Shown: in pieces, positions 20,095 to 29,089 of the stretch
Numbering within the stretch: the first letter of the stretch is position 1
Layout of the letters: each line of letters begins with the position of its first letter
Origin: Amycolatopsis saalfeldensis
Lineage (GTDB): Bacteria > Actinomycetota > Actinomycetes > Mycobacteriales > Pseudonocardiaceae
DNA length: 64,000 bases
Direction of reading: 5' to 3'
Assembly: GCF_900110575.1 (NCBI RefSeq)
Contig: NZ_FOEF01000018.1
Span: forward strand, 1-64,000
Program-made: the position numbers and the translations under genes
The notes under the pieces: model-generated
Databases searched by the model: none
What the model was told of the DNA's origin: nothing
The model's input: the letters and a program-made list of their open reading frames with translations, nothing else

Positions 20095-21453
20095 GTGGGC
20101 AGCGTGAGCCGACCTCTTCGCGTGGCCGTGGTGGGCGCCGGCCCAGCCGGCATCTACGCCGCCGACATCCTGGACAAGTCCGACAGCGCCGACGTGACGA
20201 TCGATCTGTTCGAGCGCATGCCCGCGCCGTTCGGGCTGATCCGCTACGGCGTCGCCCCCGACCACCCGCGGATCAAGGGCATCGTGACCGCGCTGCACAA
20301 GGTGCTGGACCGCCCGAACATCCGCCTGCTCGGCAACATCGACTACGGCACCGACATCAAGCTCGACGAGCTGCGCGAGTTCTACGACGCGGTGGTCTTC
20401 TCGACCGGCGCGATGGCCGACCGCCCGCTGGACATCCCCGGCGTCGACCTCGACGGCAGCCACGGCGCCGCCGACTTCGTCTCCTGGTACGACGGCCACC
20501 CCGACGTGCCGCGCACCTGGCCGCTGGAGGCGACCTCGGTCGCGGTGCTCGGCGTCGGCAACGTGGCATTGGACGTCGCCCGCATCCTCGCGAAGACCGC
20601 CGACGAGCTGCTGGCCACGGACATCCCGGCGAACGTCCACGAAGGGCTCAAGGCCAGCCCGGTCACCGACGTGCACGTGTTCGGCCGCCGCGGCCCGGCG
20701 CAGGCGAAGTTCACGCCGCTGGAGCTGCGCGAGCTGGACCATTCGCCGAACGTCGAGGTGATCGTCCACCCCGAGGACATCGAGTTCGACGAGGGCAGCG
20801 TCGCGGCGCTGCGGGCGTCGAAGCAGGTCGACATGGTGGTGAAAACGTTGCAGGAGTGGGCGATCCGCGACGAGGGCACCCGGCCGAAGCGGCTGCACCT
20901 GCACTTCTTCCACTCGCCGGCCGAGGTGCTCGGCGAGGACGGCCGCGTGACCGGTCTTCGCACCGAGCGCACGGAGTACACCGGTGACGGCAGTGTCCGC
21001 GGCACCGGGGAATTCCACGACTGGGACGTGCAGGCCGTCTACCGCGCGGTGGGCTACCTGTCGACGCACCTGCCGGAAGTCCCGTTCGACCACGTCGCCG
21101 GCGTGGTGCCGAACCAGGCCGGCCGGGTGCTGGACCTGGACGAGAACCAGCTGCCGGGCGTTTACGTCACGGGCTGGATCAAGCGCGGCCCGATCGGCCT
21201 GATCGGGCACACGAAGGGCGACGCCGCGGAGACCGTCGCCAGCCTGCTGGCCGACGCCGACACCCTGGCCGCCCCGAAGTACGGCTCCCCGGACGCGATC
21301 CTCGACTTCCTTGCCACCCGCGGCATCCCGTTCACCACCTGGGACGGCTGGGCGAAGCTGGACGCGCACGAGAAGTCGCTCGGCGAGCCGCACGGACGCG
21401 AGCGCATCAAGGTCGTGGAGCGCGAGGAGATGATCCGCGTCTCGCGGGACTGA
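20095..21453 (+). CDS. fprA: FprA-type ferredoxin/adrenodoxin NADP+ reductase
   Basis: About 452 residues. FAD-binding Rossmann motif VVGAGPAGIYAA at the N-terminus; substrate region ERMPAPFGLIRYGVAPDHP; NADP-binding VLGVGNVALDVAR near 150; then FGRRGPAQAKF and a C-terminal GWIKRGPIGLIGHTK FAD motif. It passes electrons from NADPH to ferredoxins or P450 systems. The start is GTG 20095 or 20104 (nine bases on); no Shine-Dalgarno is seen and an iron box ends at the start, so a leaderless transcript is possible. Confidence 0.9.
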   Translation: MGSVSRPLRVAVVGAGPAGIYAADILDKSDSADVTIDLFERMPAPFGLIRYGVAPDHPRIKGIVTALHKVLDRPNIRLLGNIDYGTDIKLDELREFYDAVVFSTGAMADRPLDIPGVDLDGSHGAADFVSWYDGHPDVPRTWPLEATSVAVLGVGNVALDVARILAKTADELLATDIPANVHEGLKASPVTDVHVFGRRGPAQAKFTPLELRELDHSPNVEVIVHPEDIEFDEGSVAALRASKQVDMVVKTLQEWAIRDEGTRPKRLHLHFFHSPAEVLGEDGRVTGLRTERTEYTGDGSVRGTGEFHDWDVQAVYRAVGYLSTHLPEVPFDHVAGVVPNQAGRVLDLDENQLPGVYVTGWIKRGPIGLIGHTKGDAAETVASLLADADTLAAPKYGSPDAILDFLATRGIPFTTWDGWAKLDAHEKSLGEPHGRERIKVVEREEMIRVSRD

Positions 21454-21458
21454 GCCGT

Positions 21459-22115
21459 TCAGCCGGCCGAGAGGTAGGCGAGCACGGCCAGCACCCGGCG
21501 GTTGGTGTCGTCCGAGGCGGCGATGCCGAGCTTGGCGAAGATGTTCGCAGTGTGCTTGCCGACCGCGCCTTCGCTGAAGTGCAGGCGCGTGGCGACGGCG
21601 GCGTTGGAGCAGCCCTCCGCCATCAGCGCGAGCACCTCGCGTTCGCGCGGGGTCAGCGCCGCCAACGGGTCGGAAGCGTTGCCCGCCACCAGTTTGGCGA
21701 TCACCTCGGGGTCCATGGCCGTGCCGCCGGCGGCCACGCGGCGGACCGCGTCGATGAAGTCGGCGGCGTTGAACACCCGGTCCTTCAGCAGGTAGCCGAC
21801 GGCGCCGGTGCCGTCCGCCAGCAGTTCGCGCGCGTACAGCTGCTCGACGTGCTGCGACAGGACCAGGATCGGCAGGCCCGGCTTCTCACGCCGGGCCGCC
21901 AGCGCCACCTGCAGGCCCTCGTCGGTGTTCGTCGGCGGCATGCGGACGTCCACAATGGACACGTCCGGCCGGTGCTCGCGGAGCGCGGCCGCCAGCTCGG
22001 GACCCGAGCCCACCGCGGCGACGACGTCGAAGCCGTGCGCGGTGAGCAGGTGCGTCAGGCCGTCCCGGAGGAGGTACTGGTCTTCGGCGACGACGGTTCG
22101 GGGTCGAGCTGACAC
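21459..22115 (-). CDS. NarL/LuxR-family response regulator
   Basis: 218 residues from GTG 22115. The receiver domain has Glu11/Asp12, the phospho-accepting Asp56 in VDVRMPP and a lysine in YLLKD. The C-terminal helix-turn-helix (about 150-215) has LTPREREVLALMAEG and GAVGKHTANIFAKLG. It overlaps the histidine kinase gene by 61 bp, so it is its partner. The likely target is the divergent ABC exporter at 24062-25523, inferred from position only. Confidence 0.9.
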   Translation of the reverse strand: MSARPRTVVAEDQYLLRDGLTHLLTAHGFDVVAAVGSGPELAAALREHRPDVSIVDVRMPPTNTDEGLQVALAARREKPGLPILVLSQHVEQLYARELLADGTGAVGYLLKDRVFNAADFIDAVRRVAAGGTAMDPEVIAKLVAGNASDPLAALTPREREVLALMAEGCSNAAVATRLHFSEGAVGKHTANIFAKLGIAASDDTNRRVLAVLAYLSAG

Positions 22116-23889
22116 GGAACCTCCACGATCGCCACGGTCGGGCCGCCCAGCGGGCTGGCGAGCGTCAACCTACCGTCGAAGCCGCCCAGCCGGCGCTCGA
22201 TTCCCCGCAGTCCCGAGCCGCGCGCGGCGTCCGCGCCGCCCTTGCCGTCGTCGGTGACGGCCGCGCGCAGCAGCCCGTCGTCGTGCTCCAGCGAGATCGT
22301 GACCCGCCGGGCCGACCCGTGTTTCGCCGCGTTGCCAAGGAGTTCGCACACCGCGAAGTACGCGCACGCCTCCACCGGCTGCTCGACGCGACCCGCCAGC
22401 GAGCCCGTGACCTCGACCTTCAACGGGCTGTCCAGCGCCACCGCGCGCACGGCGTCCAGCAGGCCCCGCTCCGACAGCACGGGCGGGTGGATCCCCCGGA
22501 CCAGCACCCGCAGCTCCGTCAACGCCTCCGCCGACGCGGTCCGCAGGTCCGCCGCCAGCTTCTTCGCCGCCGCCGGGTCGCTGTCGATCAACGCTTCCAC
22601 CGCGCCCAGCTTCATGCCCATCGCCACGAGCCGCGACTGGATCCCGTCGTGCAGGTCGCGCTCGATCCGCCGCAGCTCGGCGGCCTGCGCCACGGTGACG
22701 TCGGAGCGGGTCTGGTCCAGCCGCCGCACGCGCTGCGCCAGCCGGATCGCCTCGGTCGGGCCGAGCACCAGCCGGGCGAACCTCGCCTGCTGCCGCGCGA
22801 GCCAGGTCGTCGGCGCCAGGCCGAGCACCAACGCGGCCAGCGCGACCGGCGTGACCGCGAGCGCCGGCCCGGTACTCGTGACCGGGGGAAGGCCGATCAC
22901 CTCGAAGTAGTGCGTCGACGCCTGCTGCGCCGCCGGCCAGCCGCTGATGAACCGGCCCGCCCACAGCGCCGCCAGCCCGGCGATCCCCCAGAACGTCAGC
23001 ACCACCGTGGGTATCAGCAGCACGGCCGAAACGACCGGCACCAGCACCGCGGCGGCGAGGTCGCGCCAGGTCGCGGGGTCACGCAGGATCCAGCGGAACC
23101 GCGCCCGCTGCACCGGCCGGCGCAGAGCCGATTGAGCTGCTTGCCCACCTGGAACAGCCCGTCGGCGCGCGGGACGGGCAGCGGCGGGGGCGGCAGGTAC
23201 GGCCGGGGGATCCGCACGCCCGTCCAGTTGTGGATTTCGCGGCGGGCGGTGTCGGGCACCGTCCGGCTCGCCACCACCAGCGCCGGGAAGAACGGCAGCG
23301 CCAGCAGCTGCACGAACGCCAGCACGAGGTGGATCAGGCCCAGCACGAGGATCCCGATCTGGTGACCGAGCGACTCGGTGTGCCGGTGGAGCCACCGGTC
23401 CCGCGGCCGGGCCGGGTGGTGCCCCAGCCACCAGCGCGTCCACCGGCCGTAACCCCGCAGCGCGCGGGGACCGGACAGTACCGTGGCCACCAGGAGCACC
23501 AGCCCGGCGACCGGGTTGACCAGCTGCCACTGCAGTTCCCGCCCGACCGCGGGGTCGTCGAGCACCCAGTTGATCCGCCGGTTCGCCCGGATCCACCACG
23601 ACCGCTTGAACAGCTGGTTCCCGTCGCGGTACCAGCCGTCGCGCTCCCGCTCCGGCTCCGGCGGCGCCGGCCGGTACGGGTCCGGGACCTCGACGCCGCA
23701 CCACGAACCGGCCAGCGCCCGCGTCCGCCGGGACCGCCCACGCGCCCACAGGATGGCCGACGGCAGGAAGAAGACCAGCCCGACGCACAGCAGCACGAAC
23801 GCGAACAGCTCCACCAGCACGTCGAACCAGCTCAGCAGCGCGAGCCCGGCCAGCACGAACGCCCGCCGCACCGCCGTCGGATACGTCAT
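22055..23889 (-). pseudogene. Sensor histidine kinase (HisKA_3 type), frame-disrupted near 23130
   Basis: The N-terminal sensor part (from ATG 23889, after GGAGGAGGG) is read in one frame, with membrane helices and a repeated sensor domain (RDGNQLFKRSWW; DGLFQVGKQLN). The kinase half is read in another frame, from SALRRPVQRARFRWILRDP to the end: membrane helices, a HisKA_3 box ELRRIERDLHDGIQSRL, N-box ELLGNAAKHG and G-box DDGKGGADAARGSGL. Joining them needs a -1 shift (one missing base) at about 23130. As written, the first frame runs to a stop at 23014 and gives a protein with no kinase domain. It could be a real null allele, a sequencing error or programmed slippage; no slippery heptamer is obvious. 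Confidence 0.8.
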
Positions 23890-24061
23890 CGACATCCCTC
23901 CTCCCACCGGCTCAGTCTGACCGCTCGAAGCGGCGAAGCGCATTGGCCCGAGCCACCCGGCAGGGGTGGTGCTGGACCCACCCCCACGTCAGCAAAATCC
24001 CACCCGGGCTGGGGTTTCACGGCCATTCTGCCGGTCGCCGCGCGCTTCTAGCGTTTTCCGC

Positions 24062-24772
24062 ATGCCACTCATCGAAGTCACCGAGCTGACCAAGCGGTAC
24101 GGGAACCGGGTCGCGGTCGACGGGGTCTCCTTCACCGTCGAGCGCGGCGAGATCTTCGGGATCCTCGGCACCAACGGCGCCGGGAAGACCACCGCCGTCG
24201 AATGCCTCCAGGGACTGCGCACCGCCGACGCCGGCACGATCTCGGTGCTGGGCCTCGACCCGGCGCGCGACCGTGACGAGCTGCGCCGGCGCGTGGGCGT
24301 CCAGCTGCAGGAAAGCCGGCTGCCCGAAAAGCTGCGGGTGCGCGAGGCGCTCGAGCTGTTCGCGTCGTTCTACCCGCACCCCGCGGACGTCGACAGCCTG
24401 CTGCGGCGGCTCTCGCTGGAGGCGCACGAGCGCGCGTACTTCGGCCGGCTCTCCGGCGGGCTGAAGCAGCGGGTGTCCATCGCGCTGGCGCTGATCGGCG
24501 AGCCCGAGGTCGCCATCCTCGACGAGCTCACCACGGGCCTCGACCCGCACGCCCGCCGCGACACCTGGAAGCTCGTCGAAGGGGTGCGCGACGGCGGCGT
24601 GACCGTCCTGCTCGTCACCCACTTCATGGACGAGGCCGAGCGGCTCTGCGACCGCGTCGCGGTCTTCGACGCCGGCCGGGTGGTCGCCACCGGCACCCCC
24701 GCCGAGCTGCTCGGCACCACCGGGAAGTCCACTTTGGACGACGCGTTCGTCACCCTCACCGGCCGCGACTGA
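24062..24772 (+). CDS. ABC-2 exporter ATP-binding protein
   Basis: 236 residues from ATG 24062 (PLIEVTELTKRYGNRVAVDG). Walker A is GTNGAGKTT, the signature is LSGGLKQRVSIA, Walker B is VAILDELTTGLDPHARR, and the switch His is in VTHFMDEAERL. It resembles DrrA-type drug exporters (Leu-Thr in place of Glu-Pro after ILDE). The paired permease follows 16 bases after its stop. It is divergent from the two-component system that may control it. Confidence 0.92.
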   Translation: MPLIEVTELTKRYGNRVAVDGVSFTVERGEIFGILGTNGAGKTTAVECLQGLRTADAGTISVLGLDPARDRDELRRRVGVQLQESRLPEKLRVREALELFASFYPHPADVDSLLRRLSLEAHERAYFGRLSGGLKQRVSIALALIGEPEVAILDELTTGLDPHARRDTWKLVEGVRDGGVTVLLVTHFMDEAERLCDRVAVFDAGRVVATGTPAELLGTTGKSTLDDAFVTLTGRD

Positions 24773-24788
24773 GAACCAGGAGAAACCC

Positions 24789-25523
24789 GTGCGCACCTTC
24801 ACCAAGCTCGTCGCCACCGAGACGAAACTGTTCCTCCGCACGCCGATCTGGCCGGTGCTCGGCGTGCTGCTGCCCGCCGCGGTGCTGCTCGCCGTGGGCC
24901 TGATCCCCGGCTTCACGAAGCCGAGCGACGTGACCGGCGGCTACCGCTTCGTCGACCTGTTCGTGCCCTCGCTGGTGGTCATCGCGATCGCGATGCTCGG
25001 CCTGCAGGTCGCCCCCGGCGCCATTGCCGCCTACCGCGAGCAGGGCGTGCTCCGCCGGCTCGCCACCACACCCGTGCCACCGTCGTACCTGCTGCTGGCC
25101 CAGCTCGCGATCCACGCCGTGGTAGCGCTCGCGGGCGTCGCAGTCCTGCTGGTGGCCGGCCACGCCGCGTTCGACGTGCCGATGCCGCGCCACCCGCTGA
25201 CCTTCCTCGTCACGCTGGCGCTCGGCCTCGTCTCGGTGTTCGCGCTCGGCCTGATCGCCGCGTCGCTGGCGCGGACCAGCAAGGGCGCGGGCGGGCTCGC
25301 GATGGTCGCCTACTTCCCGATCATGTTCCTCGGCGGCGTCTACCTGCCCCGGCCGCTGCTGCCCGCCGTGATCCAGCGGATCGGCGCGTACATCCCGCCC
25401 GGCACACAGCCACTGCAGGACGCGTGGGTGGGCAATGGCGTTCAGCCGCTGCAGTTCCTCGTGCTGGCCCTGTTCGCACTGGGCGGAACGGCGCTGGCGG
25501 TACGGCTGTTCCGGTGGGAGTAG
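24789..25523 (+). CDS. ABC-2 exporter permease
   Basis: 244 residues from GTG 24789 with an AGGAGAAACCC site upstream. Six transmembrane segments are seen, with the ABC-2 region containing YREQGVLRRLATTPVPPSYLL and a C-terminal helix set with PIMFLGGVYLPRPLLP. It forms an exporter with the ATPase upstream. The substrate may be a drug or a lipid but cannot be told from the sequence. Confidence 0.9.
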   Translation: MRTFTKLVATETKLFLRTPIWPVLGVLLPAAVLLAVGLIPGFTKPSDVTGGYRFVDLFVPSLVVIAIAMLGLQVAPGAIAAYREQGVLRRLATTPVPPSYLLLAQLAIHAVVALAGVAVLLVAGHAAFDVPMPRHPLTFLVTLALGLVSVFALGLIAASLARTSKGAGGLAMVAYFPIMFLGGVYLPRPLLPAVIQRIGAYIPPGTQPLQDAWVGNGVQPLQFLVLALFALGGTALAVRLFRWE

Positions 25524-25614
25524 TCCACCGAAGTGGTGATGAACATCGTTTTCTCTTGTGGCGCGGACGCCCCGGCGGTAGCCAGGAAAGGACCCACTGA
25601 CCATGGAGGTTCTC

Positions 25615-26007
25615 TTGTCTCTGGACGTATCGCCCGCGCTGCTGGAAAAGGCCGAGCGCGGGGAGGTCTCCGACGCGGAGTTCGTGGCCTGCGTGCGGGA
25701 GTCCCTGCCCTACGCGTGGGAGGTGATCACCGGCGTGATCGCCGAGGCCGACGGCGCCGCGGACGGGTTCGCCGACAACGAGACGCCGCCACCGGACGAG
25801 ACCGCCCGCGGGCAGCTGCTGCGGGCGTTGGCCTCCGACGCCATCCGCGGCGGCCTGGAGCGGCACTTCGGCGTGAAGCTGGCCTTCCAGAACTGCCACC
25901 GGGTGGCCGTGTTCCGCTCGACCGAGCTGGACGGCGACCGCTACCGCGCGTTCGTCTCGCCCCGCGGCCAGCTGCTGAATCAGAGCCCGGAACTGCGGGA
26001 CTGCTGA
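25615..26007 (+). CDS. SCO5389-family conserved protein
   Basis: 130 residues, starting at TTG 25615 (SLDVSPALLEKAERGEVSD), the start I remember for the family, with GGAGGT just upstream. ATG 25603 would add four residues and is an alternative. The conserved core is AFQNCHRVAVF and the C-terminus is GQLLNQSPELRDC. No catalytic motif is known. The last 28 bases overlap the convergent LLM oxidoreductase gene. Confidence 0.75.
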   Translation: MSLDVSPALLEKAERGEVSDAEFVACVRESLPYAWEVITGVIAEADGAADGFADNETPPPDETARGQLLRALASDAIRGGLERHFGVKLAFQNCHRVAVFRSTELDGDRYRAFVSPRGQLLNQSPELRDC

Positions 26008-27011
26008 CGGGCCTGACGCCGTAGCGCGGGCAGCACCTCGGCGCCGATCCGCGCGATGTTTTCGCACGTGCCCTCCGGCGTGCCGGACGCTTCCACGAAC
26101 ATCACGACGTGGGCGACGCCGGTGCGCCGGAGGCTCGTTTCCAGCGTCGCCACGCAATGACCCGCGTCGCCGACGGGGTGGATCGCGCACAGCCGCTCGG
26201 TGTACTCGCCGGGGTCGCGTGACGGGCCGGGCCTGCCGTCCACCGTCACGTGCGCGCCGAGGCCGTCCGCCAGCCAGCCGGGCAGCGCGCGCCGCATCAC
26301 GTCGGCCGCGTCCTCGCCGACCTGGCACAGCACCGTCGAAACGTGCTCCGCGGGCGCGCCGTAGGCCTCGACCGTGGCGGCCTTCTCCGCGTCGTCCGCG
26401 TGCAGGCCCAGCAGCATCGGCAGCCCGCGTTCGGCTGCCAGCCGCACGGCTTCGGACCCCGGTCCGCCGCAGGCGACGACCAGCCGCGGCCGACGCTCCG
26501 GCCGTGGCACGAACGGGACGGCACGGAACGCGAAGTGCTCGCCGTCCGCGCGCACGTCACCGCCGGCCATCGCCGACAGCAGCAGGTCCAGCGACTCGGC
26601 GAAACCGGTCTCGTACCGCGCCAGCCCGGTGCCGAACACCTCCAGGTCCTGCCACGGCCCACCGCGCCCGACGCCGACCCGCAGCCGCCCGCCGGACACG
26701 GCGTCGAGCATCGACCACTGCTCCGCCAGCGCCACCGGATGCGCGGTGGACAGCACGCTCACCGCCGTGCCGACGTCGACGCGCGAGGTCCGGCCCAGCA
26801 CGTGCCCGGCGAGCGTGACCGCCGACGGGCAGACGCCGTACGGCATGAAGTGGTGCTCCGCGAGCCACACGTCGTCGAACCCCGCCGCCTCGGCGGCCTC
26901 CGCGGCGCGGACGGTCCGGCGCAGCACGTCGGCGTCCTCCTGCCCCGGAAACCGCCCGGAGACGAGGAAGACGCCGAACCTCAGTTGTTGACCGCGACGT
27001 CGTTGAACCAC
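25980..27011 (-). CDS. LLM-class (luciferase-like) flavin-dependent oxidoreductase
   Basis: About 343 residues. It shows the bacterial-luciferase pattern: RFGVFLVSGRFPG at the start, AAEAAGFDDVWLAEHHFMPYG, GTAVSVLSTAHPVALAEQW, GRLRVGVGRGGPW and a C-terminal GDAGHCVATLE. It is likely an FMN- or F420-using enzyme of unknown substrate. The start is uncertain: GTG 27011 gives 9 residues before RFGVF and overlaps the small membrane gene; the only closer option is a CTG whose bases overlap that gene's TGA. The frame further upstream is a shadow of the sortase. Confidence 0.82.
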   Translation of the reverse strand: MVQRRRGQQLRFGVFLVSGRFPGQEDADVLRRTVRAAEAAEAAGFDDVWLAEHHFMPYGVCPSAVTLAGHVLGRTSRVDVGTAVSVLSTAHPVALAEQWSMLDAVSGGRLRVGVGRGGPWQDLEVFGTGLARYETGFAESLDLLLSAMAGGDVRADGEHFAFRAVPFVPRPERRPRLVVACGGPGSEAVRLAAERGLPMLLGLHADDAEKAATVEAYGAPAEHVSTVLCQVGEDAADVMRRALPGWLADGLGAHVTVDGRPGPSRDPGEYTERLCAIHPVGDAGHCVATLETSLRRTGVAHVVMFVEASGTPEGTCENIARIGAEVLPALRRQARQQSRSSGL

Positions 27012-27139
27012 AGCAGCGGATCGATCCACGGGAAGATCACGAACATCAGCAGCGCGACCACGCCCAGCACCAGCACCACGGCGAGCGTCAGCTTCGCCGC
27101 GAACGGGCCGGGCAGGTGCCGCCAGATCCAGCCGTACAT
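26981..27139 (-). CDS. Small membrane protein encoded with class E sortase
   Basis: 52 residues, starting at ATG 27139 that overlaps the sortase stop by one base. The sequence starts MYGWIWRHLPGP and has one hydrophobic helix, LTLAVVLVLGVVALLMFVIFPWI, then PLLWFNDVAVNN. It is too short for most predictors but is a real frame by overlap, composition and position; similar micro-proteins follow class E sortases in actinobacteria. It may help anchor or regulate the sortase (inference). Confidence 0.75.
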   Translation of the reverse strand: MYGWIWRHLPGPFAAKLTLAVVLVLGVVALLMFVIFPWIDPLLWFNDVAVNN

Positions 27140-28530
27140 CAGGAGGCACCGCCGATCTGTGAGAGCAGCTTCGTGTAGTCCGGGACCTGCGACTTCGGCA
27201 CCTGCTGGGTGAGCACGGAGGTGATGATCAGCCGCTGCTTCGCCGAGAACTGCGGGTGACAGGTGGTGAGCGTGAGCAGCGAGGCCTCCTGCGCCTTGGG
27301 CAGCACGTCGGACGGCTTGTACGGCACCGGGTTCACGGCGTCGCCCTGGCTGGGCAGCACCACCTTGCGGCCGAACGTCTGGTCGTACGCGCCGCCGCCC
27401 GCGATGCTCGGGTCTCGCAGCGTCGGGACGCCCTTGCACGCGGGCTGCGCGCCCTTGCCGCTGGTCCAGCCGTTCATCTCGTCGTCGTAGGGCAGCACCT
27501 TGTAGATGAAGAAGTCGGTCGCCGTCTCGATCACGATCTGGTCGCACGAGCTCAGGTTGTCCAGGTCGTTGAACGGCGCGCCCTTGCCGACGCGGTGGCC
27601 CGCGATGCCGAAGTTGCCGGGCTCGCCGGGCAGCGCCGTGCCCTTGTAGTGGCCGGGGCCGACGGCGAGCGAATCCTCGCCGGTGCCCTCCTGGATGGTG
27701 AAGTTGAAGTCCGCGCCGAAGCTGGGGATATGGATCCGGGCGAACGCCTTGCCGTCCACCAGCTCGGGGTGCAGCGTGCGGTCCTTCGCCCAGTCGCCCT
27801 GCAGCTGATCGCTGGCGACCGACTGCTTTTCGGCCGAGAACAGGTCGGTGACGTAGACCTCGTAAACCATGAACAACAGGACGATCACGCCGAGGGTGAT
27901 CAGCACCTCGCCGGCGGTCCGGATCGCGAGACCGCCCTTGCCGAGCGGCGTGGGCTCCGGCTTCTCCTTCACTGCCGTGCTGCCGCCGTCCTTGACCGCC
28001 TCGAAGACCTCGGTCTCCTGGTTCGCCAGGCCAGGCCGCGACGGGCGGCGGCGCGGGTCCGGGCCGGTGCCGGGGCGCCGCAGCTGCTCGGTCGGCCGCG
28101 CCCGGCTCGGCTCGTCGGACCGCGCCTGGTTCGGGTCTTCGGCACGCCGCGCCCGCGGATCGCCAGGCCGTCCGCCCCGGCCCGGGTCGTCGGCGGACCC
28201 TGCCCGGTTCGGGCTGTCCATCGACCGGGTCCGGTTCGGGTCATCGGCCGGCCGCGCGCGATTCGGGCCGTCGGACCGTCCGCCCCTGGGCTGATCGGGT
28301 GATCTCCGCGGATCAGGCTGTCGGCGCGGGGGCTCCCCCGGCGCGCCGGGCCGCTGGGCCCTCGGCTGCGGCGAGCCGGACGGCGGGGTTCTCGGCGGTG
28401 GTTCACCGGGGGGCTGTCTGCGGGGTCTGCCGGCTCCGTCGGGGCCGGGCGCCCGGCGTCGTCCCTGGCCTTCCGGCCCTGGCCCGGAGCGCCGAGGGCG
28501 GTCTTCGCCCGGCCAATCCTGCGTTCCCAC
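27139..28530 (-). CDS. Class E sortase with long Pro/Arg-rich cytoplasmic N-terminus
   Basis: 463 residues. Residues 1-175 are low-complexity (Pro, Arg, Gly, Asp) with DPNRARS-like repeats. A transmembrane helix, EVLITLGVIVLLFMVYEVYV, lies near 208-228. The sortase domain has the class E region GHRVGKGAPFNDLDNL (catalytic His), then LTTCHPQFSAKQRLII with active Cys and Arg. It cleaves LAXTG-like signals to attach proteins to the wall or build pili; no substrate gene is seen nearby. The start is GTG 28530 at the edge of the divergent crgA promoter region. Confidence 0.88.
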   Translation of the reverse strand: MGTQDWPGEDRPRRSGPGPEGQGRRRAPGPDGAGRPRRQPPGEPPPRTPPSGSPQPRAQRPGAPGEPPRRQPDPRRSPDQPRGGRSDGPNRARPADDPNRTRSMDSPNRAGSADDPGRGGRPGDPRARRAEDPNQARSDEPSRARPTEQLRRPGTGPDPRRRPSRPGLANQETEVFEAVKDGGSTAVKEKPEPTPLGKGGLAIRTAGEVLITLGVIVLLFMVYEVYVTDLFSAEKQSVASDQLQGDWAKDRTLHPELVDGKAFARIHIPSFGADFNFTIQEGTGEDSLAVGPGHYKGTALPGEPGNFGIAGHRVGKGAPFNDLDNLSSCDQIVIETATDFFIYKVLPYDDEMNGWTSGKGAQPACKGVPTLRDPSIAGGGAYDQTFGRKVVLPSQGDAVNPVPYKPSDVLPKAQEASLLTLTTCHPQFSAKQRLIITSVLTQQVPKSQVPDYTKLLSQIGGAS

Positions 28531-28744
28531 GCAAGCTCCTCTCGCGCCCGGCGTCGCACCCCGTGAGGAACGCTAGGTGGCGCTATTGTCACAGTCCGGA
28601 AATCCGACCGCTCCCGCCCAGTGCTCTGGAGCCGTCGTTTACGTTAACGTGTCCACGTGGCGCTGGTTGCGCAACCCGACAGCGGGGAACCCCGCGGATC
28701 AGGCACCGCCACCAGGAGAGCCCGAACAGCACGCGAGGAACACG

Positions 28745-29011
28745 ATGCCGAAGTCCAAGGTCCGCAAGAAGACCGCGTACACCCCGCCTGCCGATCGCCG
28801 TACGCCGGTGAAGGTCAAGGCTGCGGGCCCGTCGAACCTGTTCTACAAGATCGTCATGTTCGGCCTCATGGTGATCGGGCTGCTCTGGCTCATCGTGAAC
28901 TACATCGCCGGTCCCAAGATTCCGTTTCTCAACGACCTGGGCAACTGGAACTTCGCGATCGGCTTCGCCGCGATGATCGTCGGCCTGCTGATGACGATGC
29001 GGTGGCGCTGA
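28745..29011 (+). CDS. crgA: Cell division protein CrgA
   Basis: 88 residues from ATG 28745 with GAGG seven bases upstream. It starts PKSKVRKKTAYTPP, followed by two transmembrane helices (about 33-52 and 66-84) and ends MTMRWR, the whole CrgA family pattern. CrgA is a divisome protein that binds FtsZ, FtsQ and PBPs in mycobacteria and slows septum formation in Streptomyces. Its position beside the pknB cluster and origin is conserved. Confidence 0.95.
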   Translation: MPKSKVRKKTAYTPPADRRTPVKVKAAGPSNLFYKIVMFGLMVIGLLWLIVNYIAGPKIPFLNDLGNWNFAIGFAAMIVGLLMTMRWR

Positions 29012-29067
29012 CCATTACTCCGGACGGCGGCTTGACACCGAATTACAACGGTGTGAGTCATCCCCAC

Positions 29068-29089
29068 TGTGGATAACCTCTGTGGATAA
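29068..29089. promoter_or_regulatory. two DnaA boxes upstream of and on a start codon
   Basis: Perfect TGTGGATAA (reverse of TTATCCACA) at 29068-29076 and 29081-29089, 13 bp apart. The second contains the GTG start (29082) of the PH-domain gene. Far from oriC (about 18 kb), so they may serve gene control or DnaA titration. Confidence 0.6.
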
